NCBI GenBank assembly: GCA_021401465.1
Contig: JADDMT010000146.1
Location: 1-64,000 of the forward strand
Direction of reading: 5' to 3'
Source: Teratosphaeria epicoccoides
Lineage: Eukaryota; Ascomycota; Dothideomycetes; Mycosphaerellales; Teratosphaeriaceae
DNA: 64,000 nucleotides
Positions 36,156 to 48,154 of this stretch are shown here, one piece after another. A program made the position numbers and the translations under genes. The stretch's first letter is position 1. Every line of letters starts with the position of its first letter. The notes under the pieces are model-generated. The model ran no database searches. It worked only from the letters and a program-made list of their open reading frames with translations, and had not been told where the DNA came from.

Positions 36156-38332
36156 GTACTCTCGCTGTCTGTCCTGCTAGCGAGTGTCGACAATCTTCTC
36201 GACTGAGTACTTAGGTTCTTCTACTTTAGGGTCAAGTAGTAAGGGTTCCGTTTGTAGTGCGGTATCTAGCGCTACTTATTCTAGCAGAGAGACATGGAAC
36301 ACAGGGTGTATTCTCATCTGCTTAGGTAGCTATAACTTAAAATTAACTAGTCCTTTCTTGGCCTTGATCCTAAATGGTCCTAGTTTTACAGCGTCTAGTT
36401 TTTTACTCGGCTTGTCTAATTTGATGTAATAGCGGAGGAGATATACCTTGTCCCCCTCCTTTAGAATTAGTCCCTTAATTCTCTTACGATTTGCGTACTA
36501 TGCCATGTTCTGCTAATAGAACTACAGGTCGAGTCGTGCTTCTGTTTGCAGTTAGCGTAGATGTTCTACTCGTCCGAGTGCTACTAGGTTCGGATTACTA
36601 GCTCAGACGTCCGGGATGTCTTCTATAGCTAATCTATATGCTATCTGAAAAGGCAAGAGTACTATCGACTCTGCTAGCGTACTATTATACGCGAGCTGTG
36701 CTATTAGCAACAACTCTACCTAGTTGTTCTAGTCTCTATTCACATAGGATTAAAGGTACTATTCTAACGTCTGATTTAGACGTTCTGTCTGTCTATCCGT
36801 CTAAGGGTAGAAGGAAGTACTTAGTCGATGTTTGACCTAGAATTGCCTTATTAGGGCTCTCTAGAAGTTAGAGGTAAACATGGATCCTCGATCTATTACT
36901 AGGTCCTATAGCATGCCGTGTAGTACTACTACCTATTTGATGAAGACATGCGCGATATCTTTAGTCTTAAAGTCTTCGCGGTAAGGGATAAACTTCCTAA
37001 ACTTAGTAAATCGGTTAACTACTACCATGATCCTGTCGAAGAACTCATTCGTAGCGGGTTCTCTCGACTAAGGTAGTTTAACGATGAAATCCATGGCGAG
37101 CGACTCCCATGGCTATTAAGGTACCTTAAGTAGTCGTAGTAGCCTATACGGTTTGTGACAGTTATGCTTACTTTATTAGCAAGTCATACATTAGTAGACG
37201 TAGTCCTTAATTGCCTTGCTTATCCTAGGGAAGTAATATTCTTGTTAGAGAATTTGCTTCATTTTAGACACTCCCGGGTATCCTGCCTAAGGTACATCAT
37301 GTCAGAGTCGTAGTAGCTCCGATCGTAAAGATGTTAGTATATATACTAATCCTTGAAACAGAAGGATTCCGTCTTCGTCTTCCTAATCCTCCTGTCTATT
37401 CATGTCTTCGCGGATAGCGAGTGCAGTTAGGTCATAGACTAGCGCGTTCTTCAGGTCGTCCTGAAATTCACTAGTCTATGTGATAGTCATAGCCGCGAGT
37501 TAGTTGACTCCTAGCGTGCTATCGCTATTTTCTTAGAGAATAGCGTGTTTCTCCTGCTTCATGCCCTTCATGTAGTTAGTCTAGCGGCTAAGTGCATTAG
37601 CGCGTGCGTTATCGGTCCCCTTACGATAGACGATCTTATAGTTAAAACTAGAGAGCTCCTTACTCTACCGAACCTGTTGTTAGTTTAACTCTTTTGTTGT
37701 TATGAAGTATCGCAAGTTCTCATAGTCTGTGTAGACCGTGACCTAGTGCTTAGAACCTTCTAAGTAGACTCGCTAGGCCTTGTAGGTGTCTACTATAGCT
37801 AGAATTTCTTTGTCGTAGATGTCGTATTAGAGTTTAGGTCTAGACAATTTCCTCGAGTAGTAGGCGACTAGCTGTAGTCGTCTACTTAGTCCTAGTTGAC
37901 TTAAGCATGCCCTAAGTGATACGTCAGAGGCATCTGTTTCGACTATGATAGGCTTATCTAGGTTAAATACAAGTAAGATTAGCTAATCTATGAATTGTTG
38001 CTTGAGTTCCTTGAAGGCATTCCGTTAGGCGTTGTCCTACATAAATGGCGTATCCTTCGTAGTAAGAGTCGTAAGTAGTGCCGTAATCTTCGAATAGTTT
38101 GCTACAAATCTTTAGTAGAAGTTAGCGAACCTAAGGAAGGACTATACTTCCTTAACATTAGTTAGCGTAGGCTACTCTTTTACGACTTAGACTTTCTTAG
38201 TGTCTATCTTGATTCTATTCTATGCTACTACGTAGCCAAGGAATTATACTTCCTGCTTGTATAACTCGCTCTTCTGAGGCTTAACCTTTAACTAGTAATC
38301 CTAGAGTTTCTGAAGTACCTTGCGTACGTGCG
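36033..38332 (-). pseudogene. Family A pol: RNase H, integrase, chromodomain (A2)
   Basis: Minus-strand frame matching 1748-4060. At the chromodomain end it keeps CAG where A1 has the stop TAG, so the frame runs on to TAA at 36033-36035. It reaches into the palm of reverse transcriptase and is cut before the YLDD motif by C1. Two stretches are still open on the other strand, but only as shadows of this frame. Confidence 0.85.
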
Positions 38333-38900
38333 TCTCAAAAACCAAGGCCCTAAGTAGACTAAGTAACTTGTGTTACTTAGCTTACTTACCTACTCGTCTG
38401 ACTTAGCCTGCTTGTATGTACCCCTAAGAAACTTAGCCCCTCCTAAGCTACTCGTGTCGCAGACGCGAGTAGCTTATAGTGTAAGAGTGCTACTAGTAAG
38501 TAACTTACTACTAGCAGTATACTAGCGGCAAGTAGCTCGGGCATGTAAGCCGAGCTACTCGAATCAAAACAATTTGCATGTAATAGATGTTAAAGTCATG
38601 ATTTTAGTTAATACTATATATCTCGTTATTGTCGTACTATGCTCTTTTACTATTTACACTAGACCTAACGTACAACGCGAATTAAGCAGATTTGCTAACA
38701 CTAAACACATATACAGCTTAAACGTAGCTCTCACGACGCCTCTTGAATTCAAGCAAGCTACTATATCTGACTTGCGCCTTACGCCCGAAGACCTTTATTA
38801 GTATAGCTAGTAACAAATGCATAGCTACTACATACTATCTACACATCCTATATCGGCCCTTACACATGAATCTTCTACTCGCCCTTATCCTCTATTCCGT
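38333..38900. repeat. C1 left terminal and subterminal region
   Basis: Terminal inverted repeat, then subterminal inverted motifs, for example AAGCTACTCG...CGAGTAGCTT near 38450-38475 and GTAGCTCGG...CCGAGCTAC near 38531-38565. A CTAGCAGTATACTAGCGG palindrome is at 38511-38528. Short open stretches (38574-38937) have no homology I recognise and are not called. Confidence 0.6.
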
Positions 38901-41620
38901 TCTGCTAGCTTACCTTTACTACTACCGACTTTCCTAAAGTGCTACTATTTCGCCCCTCCTGTAGCTTCTTAAAGGTCGCATCATTAAAGACCTTGTCGCT
39001 ATAGCCCTTAATCTGCTCTAATAAGGTCGAGTCTGTAAATGTAGTATGCTACTACAACTAACTATCCCTTAACTTAGAGTTGTCGAGTGTATCCTCTACC
39101 TTCTCTATAACGTTCGACTAGTTGCTTATAAGATCACACTAATCGAGTAGAGCGTATGCTATGCTACATCATAATCGTTAGCTAATGTATACTACGTAGC
39201 TACTAAACTACTACTAGTACCTCCCATTAATATTGAAGTGCTAGTAGTATGTTAGTAGCATAACGCTAGTATACTACTAGCATACTTACCTAGCATTTTT
39301 TGCCTCTGCCTCTAGCAAAGCTTGGCTCCTACTGTCGCCTTAGTCTTTGTCCTTTGCGGTCGAGCTTTGTGTCCTATAGCTATCGTCATTAACTACGCCG
39401 ATGCATAGAGTCAATAATCGCACTTACTATGTGTTAGTAAGTCTTTGCGTTTCGCCTCTCGCTAGAGCCGCGCTAGCGTTTATCTGTTATTAGCACGGTT
39501 TAGTCGATACATGAGTCCTCTCGCCTATACCGCTTGTCTATACTAGTCACGATTAACTACCTACTCCGTAGCTTAGGCCTCTCGCTACTTCCGCCTCGTT
39601 AGCAATAGCTAGCCCTCACGACGCGCTAAGGCTACTAACCTTTCATCTTGCGTGTGTCTAGGTCGGGGCTTATCGACTATAGTAGCTTTCACACTAGACA
39701 AGTACATGTTAGCAATCATGGCCGTAATGTTAGACAAGAAACTAACCTCGTTATCACAACACTGTTATGCAGGGTGTCCCGCGACAATGGCTCCTCTAGT
39801 CCCTACATCGGCTAGTCGTTACTGTCATAATCGCTTGCCTTACTACCATAGTTACTAACATTTGCCCTTCCGCCGTTATAGCCCTCGCTCCCTCTATTAG
39901 TGTCTGCTTAAACATCCGCTACATACTTGCGAACGCTTACTATTAATGACATTAAGGCCTAGCTCGATCGTCATGTTAGGCTAACACTACGCTAACCTAA
40001 CAATTGCGTACGACCTAGCAGAAGTTAGCACAGGCCCTCTCGACGATGTCTCCCCTATACTATTCTTGCGTAGCGCCTTTCGCCTCTGTAAGTCCTCGTA
40101 TTCCCTCTCTAAGCCTGTCATGCCGCGATCCTTCTTGATAGCTAGCGCCGCCTACACTAGTAGTACTGTCTTGCCTTTGTCCTCCCCCCCTAATATACAT
40201 GCCGTAATAGTCGCTATGATAACCTCCTGTCTGTCGGCATCGAGCTCTTGCTAATACTTCTTCTTCCCCTCGAAGATATCATCGATATCGACACCGCTAA
40301 CTAGAACCTATCTCGTCTTACTAGCCTTTGTCTTGAACTCCGAAGGGCCATTTCTGATCTAGGCTAGTAGGTATGTGATAGTAGCACACATACTGTTTAA
40401 CATGAAAGCGTTTACCTCGCGTGACTCTAAAGGATTCCATGCTAGTTTCTAATTGAACTAGAAGAACGCCTTCTTCATATAAAAGATTACGAGCGGGCTT
40501 AGAAACCTCTAGTCCTATGACATGTTAGCGCTTTCGACGACATCTAAGCCTTCTCTCCTTACCTCTTCTTCGTTCTCGCATTCGAATCTGCTTTCTATTA
40601 ACATGTCCGCGGCCTAGTCCTTTAAACCCTACTTATTGTCTACCTTGCTAGACTATGCGAGTATAGCTTCTCTGACCCTATTCGTGTAGTTGTTACGACA
40701 CTAACGCAACCTCTGCCTTATCTACGCCCCTAACATTAGCACCTCCTCATAGGACCTATGTAGGTACTTATAGTATCTAAATCTACGTCGTCTAGCCTCG
40801 AGCTAACTCGACCTTTTATCCCTAGCATATTACGCGCTACGAGCTACTAGTTAATTACAATATGCTTACAACTTAGCTAGTAAGTAAGAGCTATAGGGTA
40901 TAGCATAGAAATGCCCTTCCGCCCTCATGAAGCGTCTATCTACGAGAGTTCTTAGACTTTGACAAGCAAAGGCTCGATTAACTTGTCTTAATGCATAGGA
41001 GGGCTACTACGTATATCTTCGCTGCTAGAGTAGTCGTATCCTTAGTCGGAGTTTGTAGTCTAGCTACTATTATGGCCTCGACGGCTACTCGACTAGCTCC
41101 CGGACTAACTTTGACTACTACTATCGCCCTAGCGGCTACGAGACTCGCTGTTGCGGTAGTTTTAACTGTTGCCGTCGCTCCTGTGATTAGTAGGTCGGCT
41201 ATTATAATAGCCTCGACAGATGCTTAGCTGCTATGTCTTTACCCTGTTATTCTCAGGTTTGCTACTATCTTATCGCGCGTCGTAAGACAATAACCGAAGC
41301 CTCTTGTATGGCCGATTCCGCCTTAGCGGTAAGGATGACCGCTTATGCGTCTAGTCTCTTCGTGACTAGTACGTCGTTGTCTGTATGCATGTTAGCATAG
41401 CCGCTATATGCGGGTAGCTTCTTACATTAGTCGCCTTTATATAGGCTTTAGGCACTATAAAATCCTCATGCTCCTAGTTAGCTATCTCCTCGTTACTGTC
41501 GTCTACACTATCGCTATCGTTACTTAGCAGGTCTTCTAAATCATTCGCTAGATCGTAATTCGAACTGCCGCCAGATAACGCGGAACGTAACCTCTGTTGT
41601 CTGTCTTTCTTCGAAGGCAT
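38901..41620 (-). pseudogene. C1 cargo gene c1: large protein with possible P-loop ATPase motif
   Basis: Minus-strand gene starting at ATG 41618-41620 and traceable to about 38900 in several frame segments, probably separated by introns. The N-terminus is acidic, followed by a Ser/Arg-rich stretch. Around 40150-40240 the protein reads TACILGGEDKGKTVLLVQ, which resembles a Walker A motif (GxxxxGKT) as in Snf2-type or other helicases. Further down are charged segments without recognised domains, ending near GYSDKVFNDATFKKLQEG. Stops within each segment are RIP-type. The Snf2 assignment is an inference from the P-loop and the helicase-C-like segment at 42896-43384. It may instead be an unrelated P-loop protein. 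Confidence 0.45.
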
Positions 41621-42179
41621 AATCAAAGAAGGACGTAACTTAAAGGATTAGCAGAGAACAGAGCGCAGTATATCCTTCTTAGTCGTGTAGGTCTAGTAGC
41701 AGGTTAGTAAAGGATAATATCTATAGCATGTAAATATGCACATACTACGAGTTACTGTCTAATGTAGCTACGTAGCGTCTATTAATGCAGAAGAAGGAGA
41801 GGACGCGATGTTTACAGTATCTTGCGACGCGCGAGCGTCATCTAAATTCGGCTACCCCTGAAATTACGCTTCCCTATTAGCTGGCGGTACTTTTAGCTTG
41901 CTAGCAGTATGCTATTAAAATACCGCTAGTAGAACTAGCCTCGGTTAGCATTAATTCTTTAATGATAGCTAGTATAGGTACTACGAAACATCCGCGCTAT
42001 ATAGTACGTCCGCCTATATAATACAGCCTAACGGATGTAGTTACTCTGTAGTAGATCCTGCGTATATAGTAGTAAGATTCGTTCTACATGCGAGAGAATA
42101 TCCTGTACGTATTGTTCTAAAGGCCTTTAAGCCGCGTTTAAACTATAACAGCCATACTACCTTCGTGTTAACCCTAGGT
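41621..42179. other. C1 spacer without a recognised gene
   Basis: Upstream of c1. AT-rich, with TATAG-type runs. It probably contains the promoter of c1. No frame is supported. Confidence 0.3.
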
Positions 42180-42760
42180 AATTGTTGACTTCTAGACTGT
42201 CTGCTGCTAATAGTTTGACGATATCTTGTATAGTAGATGCCGAAAACTAACCTCCCCTGCTCGTGTCTACAACGCCTCTACTATCGCCAGGAATTTGAGT
42301 TGTAATTCCCTGCTACTGCTAAAGAAGGCGCTTGTTTCCTAGAACATGCGCTCCTTCGCTACTATCGACCGCGTAATTCGGCTAAGTAGGCTAAGCTGCT
42401 CTATCCGTTCTTCTAACGCAGCGTATAGGCGTAGGTAATTATTATGTTAAAGTATAAGGCCCGCTTCGATCGTGCCTATACTCTGCTATTATAGTGCCTT
42501 AGGTTTGTAAATTATGCCGCGCTAGGTCTTAGAGGTTCTTGTCGAGGAAACACGCATACTCATTGTTCGGGCTATGCCTATATTATGTCTGTTTAAATTA
42601 CAGATGTTAGGATTACTCGAAACACGCGTTGTTTATACTCGTTAGTCTCTTAGCTAACTTTAGATAAAAGATGTAGCAGACCCTTCCGTGCTTTTCACAC
42701 CTCATTGCTATAGCTGTAGCCGTCATATATGCGACGCCATATTGTCTATCTTCTAGTCCG
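42180..42760 (-). pseudogene. C1 hypothetical protein c2
   Basis: A minus-strand frame beginning around ATG at 42703-42705 (MRCEKHGRVCYIFYLKLAK) and running to about 42200 with only RIP-type stops. Several Cys and His residues occur near the start. I do not recognise the family. It could be an exon of c1 or an independent small gene. Support is only the density of RIP-type stops in one frame. Confidence 0.3.
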
Positions 42761-42895
42761 CTACGACACTATCTGTAGCAGGCATGATCTAGACGCTAGG
42801 GTCCTAATAATTGTAGCACTTAAGACACGCATATAGGAACAGGATACTCGAGCCTATGCGCGCAAGGTAACTGTTTCCTTGCCTAACATGTACTG

Positions 42896-43384
42896 ACTTT
42901 GACTAGTATCTCTAGTAGGTAGTAGAGAACGGTTACATCCTAGACAGATTTAACAAGATAGCTAGGTTCATTAGGCTAGATTACAGGTCGAAAGATAAGG
43001 CCATGATTGTAGGGGACTTCGTGACTACTAATCCTATTGTTAAAGGCTACTAAGACGACCCTTAGTTGCTTATATCGACTGTGAACAAAATTAAGAGTAG
43101 CGTAACTCTTGTACCTGCTAACGCTATCACAATACTAGATGACAACTTAAAACAGTAGTCGACTAGGCAAGCCTGTAGCAGGGTTAGTCGCACTAGATTA
43201 ATGTAGTTAGCGCGATTAACAGAGGTAATGAGATTTTACTAGGTTACGCTATAGAGCTAATTCGGAGAGTAGAGTATAAACTGTTAGCAGACTAGTAACG
43301 ACTTCATTAATACCATGCGCAATAATCAGGGCGAGTAGAGAGGCATAGGATCGTACAGGCTGCGTAGGCTAGCGTAAGATGACA
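42896..43384 (+). pseudogene. C1 cargo gene c3: Snf2-like helicase C-terminal domain fragment
   Basis: Plus-strand frame ending at TAA 43382-43384. It contains, in the right order, a KDKAMIVGDF segment, then LLISTVNKI...VTLVPANAITILDDN and QSTRQACSRVSRT. These resemble helicase motifs IV, V and VI of Snf2-family ATPases, where the family has a LLxS/T strand, NLxxAxxVIxLD and QaxxRxxRxGQ. The canonical glycines of motif V are not seen, so the copy is divergent. Stops are RIP-type. The upstream helicase half is not in this frame. A P-loop lies on the other strand in c1, so the two may be separate genes or an inverted pair. Confidence 0.42.
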
Positions 43385-44220
43385 GATTAACTAGGGTTTA
43401 ACTATAATCTTGTGATAGAGTAATGCTAGTAGTCGTGTGCGAGTAGTATCGTTTCAGATAGCGACTATACAAGCACCTCATCTGATAGAGTATATACATA
43501 ACACTAATCATCTTGTCTGTTCGAATGTACTCGACGACTACTAAATGCTAGTAGTATACTAGCGGTACGTCTACTACTACTACGTTAAGGTCTGACCTAT
43601 AGATCGCTACTACACGTTTTAAACCCTTATAATCGACAGATAACGACTGCTAGTAGTATACTAGTAGTACTCCTACTATGTCTACGCTATACATCTAAGC
43701 CGCTAGTAATAGAGGGTATAACTCTATGCATATAAATACTATACACTTTAGATTTATATATGAAACTACTCGAAATTCGGGATTCCTGGCTAAAATCGCG
43801 CTCGTACTACCTGCGATTAACAGAATGAGTTAGCTAATATAACTGCTACTAGTATACTCCTAGCATATCCATTTTCGTCTACTCTAGGCCCTCCTTTACT
43901 ACTATACTCTAATAACACTCGATTCTTCTATTAACCTGAACACTAACCCTAACCACGCATAGCCGGCTAATAGGATAAACTGTCCGAGTAGTAATCAGCT
44001 ACCTGCGTAGCACGCGTACCTTTCTAGGGGTCAGGTGTTTATAGTAATTAACGTGTCTATAAGCGCCGTAGCCTTTGTAACACACTATGTCGACAATGGC
44101 TTCACAGCGCATACTATACTACATAGGCTACAGCAAGGCATTAAAAGGTCATAGTAGTCATGCCTAGCATGTTCCTACCTACATAGCGGCGAGGTTTTAG
44201 CACTTCATTAATCAGAGCAC
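43385..44220. repeat. C1 spacer with three palindromic TAGTATACTAG motifs
   Basis: Between c3 and the transposase. Contains palindromes at 43548-43566, 43648-43667 and 43844-43865. No gene is supported. The transposase promoter is expected here. Confidence 0.45.
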
Positions 44221-44222
44221 TA

Positions 44223-47200
44223 TGGATCTTAGACCTAACGAGAAATACGCGTCAGATTTGAACATCTCCTTAGACTTAAACGACAGAGTCGAAACTTAAT
44301 TAGTAGATGATGTCCTCGCCTATAAGGAGGGGTATTAGTCGACGATACTGTAGGAGTAGATAGGTAGTATGTTACAAACGAGGAACTAGTCACAGTCGTC
44401 GAGCCTGTGTTTAATGAGGCTTACATGCAAGAGAAAGAGATGGCAGCGACAGCTAGGGTAATCGACAATGACAGCAGTAACATTAACGCACTTAGTCTCT
44501 ATGACGACCTAGCAGCATTTACAAGAGACGCTACATCTCTAGATAGACGATATAGAGACACGAATAGCAGCCAAACGGGTAGGCTACACGGCGTCACGAG
44601 CGAGTACAGCTTGGCTTTAATCCATATGCGCGCTAGTAGGCTGTCTTCTACTAGGTGCGAGCAACCGTACAAGCGGACACCTTTTAGCGTAGGTAGTCTC
44701 ATGGCGGGCAGGCTAATCAAAGTGTACGTTAAGCCGCAATCCTACTAAGTTAGTAATAACCTTGACTAGGTCTAACGAACAGACAGATAAGGAACTTAAC
44801 AAATAGGGCCATGCCTTCTTCTAAAGTAATGCAGATGTAGTATTCGCATACTAGCTCTTACACGAAGGCATTTCGAGCAACGCCATCAATCGGTTATTCA
44901 AGAATCCCTGGCTGCAGAAGATCTACGAACTGCTTAGCTTTTAGTTAGGCGTAGAGCTTAAGGACAAGATCTAAGAAGTAAGTGCCTACTAACTACTATT
45001 CATTGCAAAGTAGAGTATTACGAACATCGAATTAGAATCTCTACAGTCGACCTCTAGTGTCAAGACAGTACCTCTAAGGCACTAGAAAGTCGAAGACGTT
45101 ATGCGCTTTCTTATAGGGCACAAGGGTTTCAGGAATGATCTCATGCACGCGCCTTATTGCCTCGAGACTCTAGATGACCTGCCTAGGCGGATCTATTAGG
45201 ACATGGCCTCTACAGACTAGTAGTAGGACAAACAGAAAGAGCTTAGAATAGACGGAGCGACAATTATGCCACTAATTCTTGCTAGTGACAAGACACAGGT
45301 TACTAATCATCAAGGTAACCTGATCGCATAGCTAGTGTACTTAACGATTAGCAACCTACCTAGATCGGTTCGTAACTCTAACTATCGACTAGGCAGCATG
45401 CTCCTAGCGATGCTACTAGTAGTTAAAGGCGGGAAAGGAAGCATTAGGGACGAGCTATACTATTGCTACATGAAGACAATGTTCGACCCTATTACTAAGC
45501 TCGCTACAGGCGAGGGCCTTAACGTCTTGTATGCGGATAGCGAGACATGGCGATGTTTCCTAAATATCGCAGTATACGCGAGCGACTACTAAGAACAGGT
45601 AATAATTACAGGCGTGAAGAATAACCGCTACTACATAATATGTATAATCGATCTAGAAAAACGCGAAGACCTTGAAGCGGTTACGCTATAGCGGATACAT
45701 AAGGACACGTAAATACAAATCATGCTCTAGCGAGCGGCGAAGAAGGACTAGGGCAGCTATATGCACGACCTACCGAACTTCGCATTTAGGTACCCTAGCC
45801 TAAATATCTACAAGACGCTAATAGTAGACGTACTCTACTAACTCTTTAAGGGCATATTAATGTATGTTATAGATTAGACGCGAGATTTGCTTAAGAGTCG
45901 ACTACCTCTGTCTTCGAAGCAAGCTAGAGCGGCACTCCTACAAGTTAAGGGCTAGCATAAAGCAGCAAGAAAGAGTAATAAAGGCAAGACTATTGTAGAT
46001 TATTAACTAGATGTCATTATCGACTGTCGCTTTGTAGTAGTACCTGTATTTAGGAACCTCTAGGTATTTAGCCAGATGTCCGTAGTAAGCTAATAGACAG
46101 GCTAGGAGTAGAAGAGTATGCTACGACAGTTATTCCTAGTCTTTGTGCTACTATTAGAAGAGGCTAAGGCACATAGCGCTATCTAGTTCTTGCGGGCAAT
46201 AGTAGACTTCTCTTAGTCAGCGTAATATCCTTCACATGATAGCGAAACGCTCTGGTTTATAGTCCTTGCCCTGTTCTGATGTAACTAGTATAAAGAAGAG
46301 TTTAGGGAGTACCATATAAGCAAAGGAGAGCTAAGAAAGAAGAAAGCACAGACAGAGCGAGCAGAGGAGCCTAAGATAGTAGACAATGTATGTAAACTAC
46401 AAGGGCACTTTAATTTTCCTAAGTTTTATGCCCTTACATACTACGTGGACATAATATAGCTCTTCGGCAACGCGCTAGACCTCGATACTAGCTACTTCGA
46501 ACACAAGCATGTCGAATACGTCAAGAAGCTATTCAAATTAACTAACAAGAAGAACAGATAGGAGGACTAAATTATGGAGCACTTCTAGCGAAAGATTACT
46601 ATGCTTACATTCTTTGATACTAGCCTAACGTTCTAGCAGCAGACTAAGGCCGAACGTCGAGAGGCTCGGGAGCGCGAAGTGCCTTAACTGACAGAGTAGA
46701 AGGATGTCGAAGCCTTCCTTAGCTAGCGAAGGCTAAGATCTAGCTAATCGTTACTAGGTAGAGACATATAGAGGATAGTTAGTAATGTAGTAGCACACAT
46801 AGGGCTAGAGGTAGGGCCTTACTTCTGTCATGCTACTACAGTGTTTGTTAGAGAGTACTAGGCGTCGTCTAATACAACATTAACGTCGAATACAATGCGT
46901 CTTGATCCTGACAGGATTAAGGGAAGACTAGATTAGGTTAACGATTTAGATGTATCTTTCTATGCTAGTGTACGGTACTAGAAGATGCATTATAAGGATC
47001 CCGACAATCTATCTGCAACTAAGCTAGACGTCGTTAGATGTACCCCGAACTAGCAAGGAATCTAGGACAATCGCCGTAACGACTAGCTCTAGGTCTAGGA
47101 GTACGAAGTGCTACTAGTTACGGACGAGACTACTAGCGTTAATAGACAAATCGACCTAGTCGTCGCCTTCGAGGGCCGGCTGCCTACTCGCCTGTTGTAT

Positions 47201-47692
47201 GTCGTAACCTTCTAAGACAAGAAATCGCGCGTCATAGTAGATAGCTATAACTACATAATACTAGCACATAATAAATGTCCGACCTACATAGGTGTGTTCG
47301 TAGACCTGTTCTAGCCGAAAGATCCGGCCGGAAGAGCAGACGATGTTCATAGCATGATAGTGATTACAGCGATGCGTTCCGGCCTATAGGAAGGTACTCT
47401 ACAGGGTCGCCGCATCTACGGGCTTACTAGCGTCTACTATAGCATCTACGTTATGCCGACAGACGAATATGACACCTCTAGCTAATGTGACATGTACATT
47501 AACAACACTGCCGACTTTGAGACCTACAACTTCATATATAATGCGGACTAGGAGGAACAAGAGTCTAGGGTAGCAACTAAACACAAGCTACATCGCCTGA
47601 ATATAGCTAAGGAGCGCAATATTGCGGCTACTAGCAAGGAAGGGCCGCTATCGCTTAAGCGTAGCGTCGCTAGCAGCTCTACTTAGGACTAA
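44223..47692 (+). pseudogene. Plavaka-type transposase (CACTA/CMC superfamily), decayed
   Basis: The element's own transposase. After a charged N-terminal region (44223-44770, two frames, so an intron or frameshift is likely), the frame from about 44800 shows the Plavaka order. First comes an FxxxADVVFAxxLLxEGISSNAIN segment, then YRD-like VEDVMRFLIGH, RIYxDMASTD and the hallmark ILASDKTQVT (SDKTQ at 45284-45298). NLIAxLVYLTISNLPRSVR follows, then a DDE-type core with MLLAMLLVVKG and MYxFDPIT-like segments. The C-terminal part to 47692 is long and Lys/Arg-rich. The catalytic region has 60-85-codon stretches free of stops. All others are TAG or TAA. Confidence 0.78.
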
Positions 47693-48154
47693 TTAAGGAG
47701 AAACAAACGCAAACGATCATGACATACGCAACGAATGCTATACTAGTAAGCTCGATGAAGGTAGCACGCCGCAAGGAGAGCTCCTAGCACGTAGTTCTTC
47801 TAGCTAGCGCTAGTAGACTTAACGACTTAGCTACTTAGCTAACCTATGCCGTAGTTAAACATGATGCTAATCAGGGTAGGCGACATAATAACTCCTTTGT
47901 AGATCTTGTTACGAAGCTTAGCTAGGAGCTAGAAACATAACTAGTTAGCATATGTATATATGATTAGTTAGAATCGCGGCTACTAACCTTAAGAAAGGGG
48001 AACTCGTGTTTAGCGATGACAGCTGCGAGCTTCTTTTCGACAGCAGACACGCCGCTAAGAGGTAGATGCTTAGTAAGTTCTCAAGAAAGTCATGAATTAC
48101 TACCTGCTACAGCTAGAAGCAGGTCTTCTACCTACATGCATAACTACTTATTAG
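47693..48154. other. C1 spacer between transposase and methyltransferase-like gene
   Basis: The transposase and gene c5 are convergent here, so terminators of both are expected. I see no gene. Confidence 0.3.

Larger units (their letters stand above)
35237..38332 (-). mobile_element. Family A chromovirus fragment, copy A2
   Basis: Minus-strand copy with a truncated LTR (35237-35570), the truncated opposite-strand ORF and pol back to the reverse transcriptase. It stops at 38332, where transposon C1 begins. It shares with A1 both the insertion site (after AAGAT) and the deletion joining LTR to ORF, so A1's left part and A2 descend from one event. Confidence 0.85.

Noticed and set aside
38574..38937. 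Two short plus-strand ORFs near the left end of C1
   Set aside because: Overlapping, with no RIP-type stop pattern extending them and no recognisable motif. They lie in the subterminal region.
40991..41227. Open stretch rich in Val, Ala and Thr on the plus strand
   Set aside because: It is the complement of the Ser/Arg-rich part of minus-strand gene c1, a compositional shadow.
38901..41620. Telomere-linked RecQ helicase
   Set aside because: Only a P-loop-like motif is visible. No RecQ DEAH or zinc domain is seen, and the gene lies within a DNA transposon.
43940..43956. CACTAACCCTAACC, a telomere-like stretch
   Set aside because: Barely two units in a CTAA-rich, RIP-altered background, and not at a visible join. 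Chance is likely.
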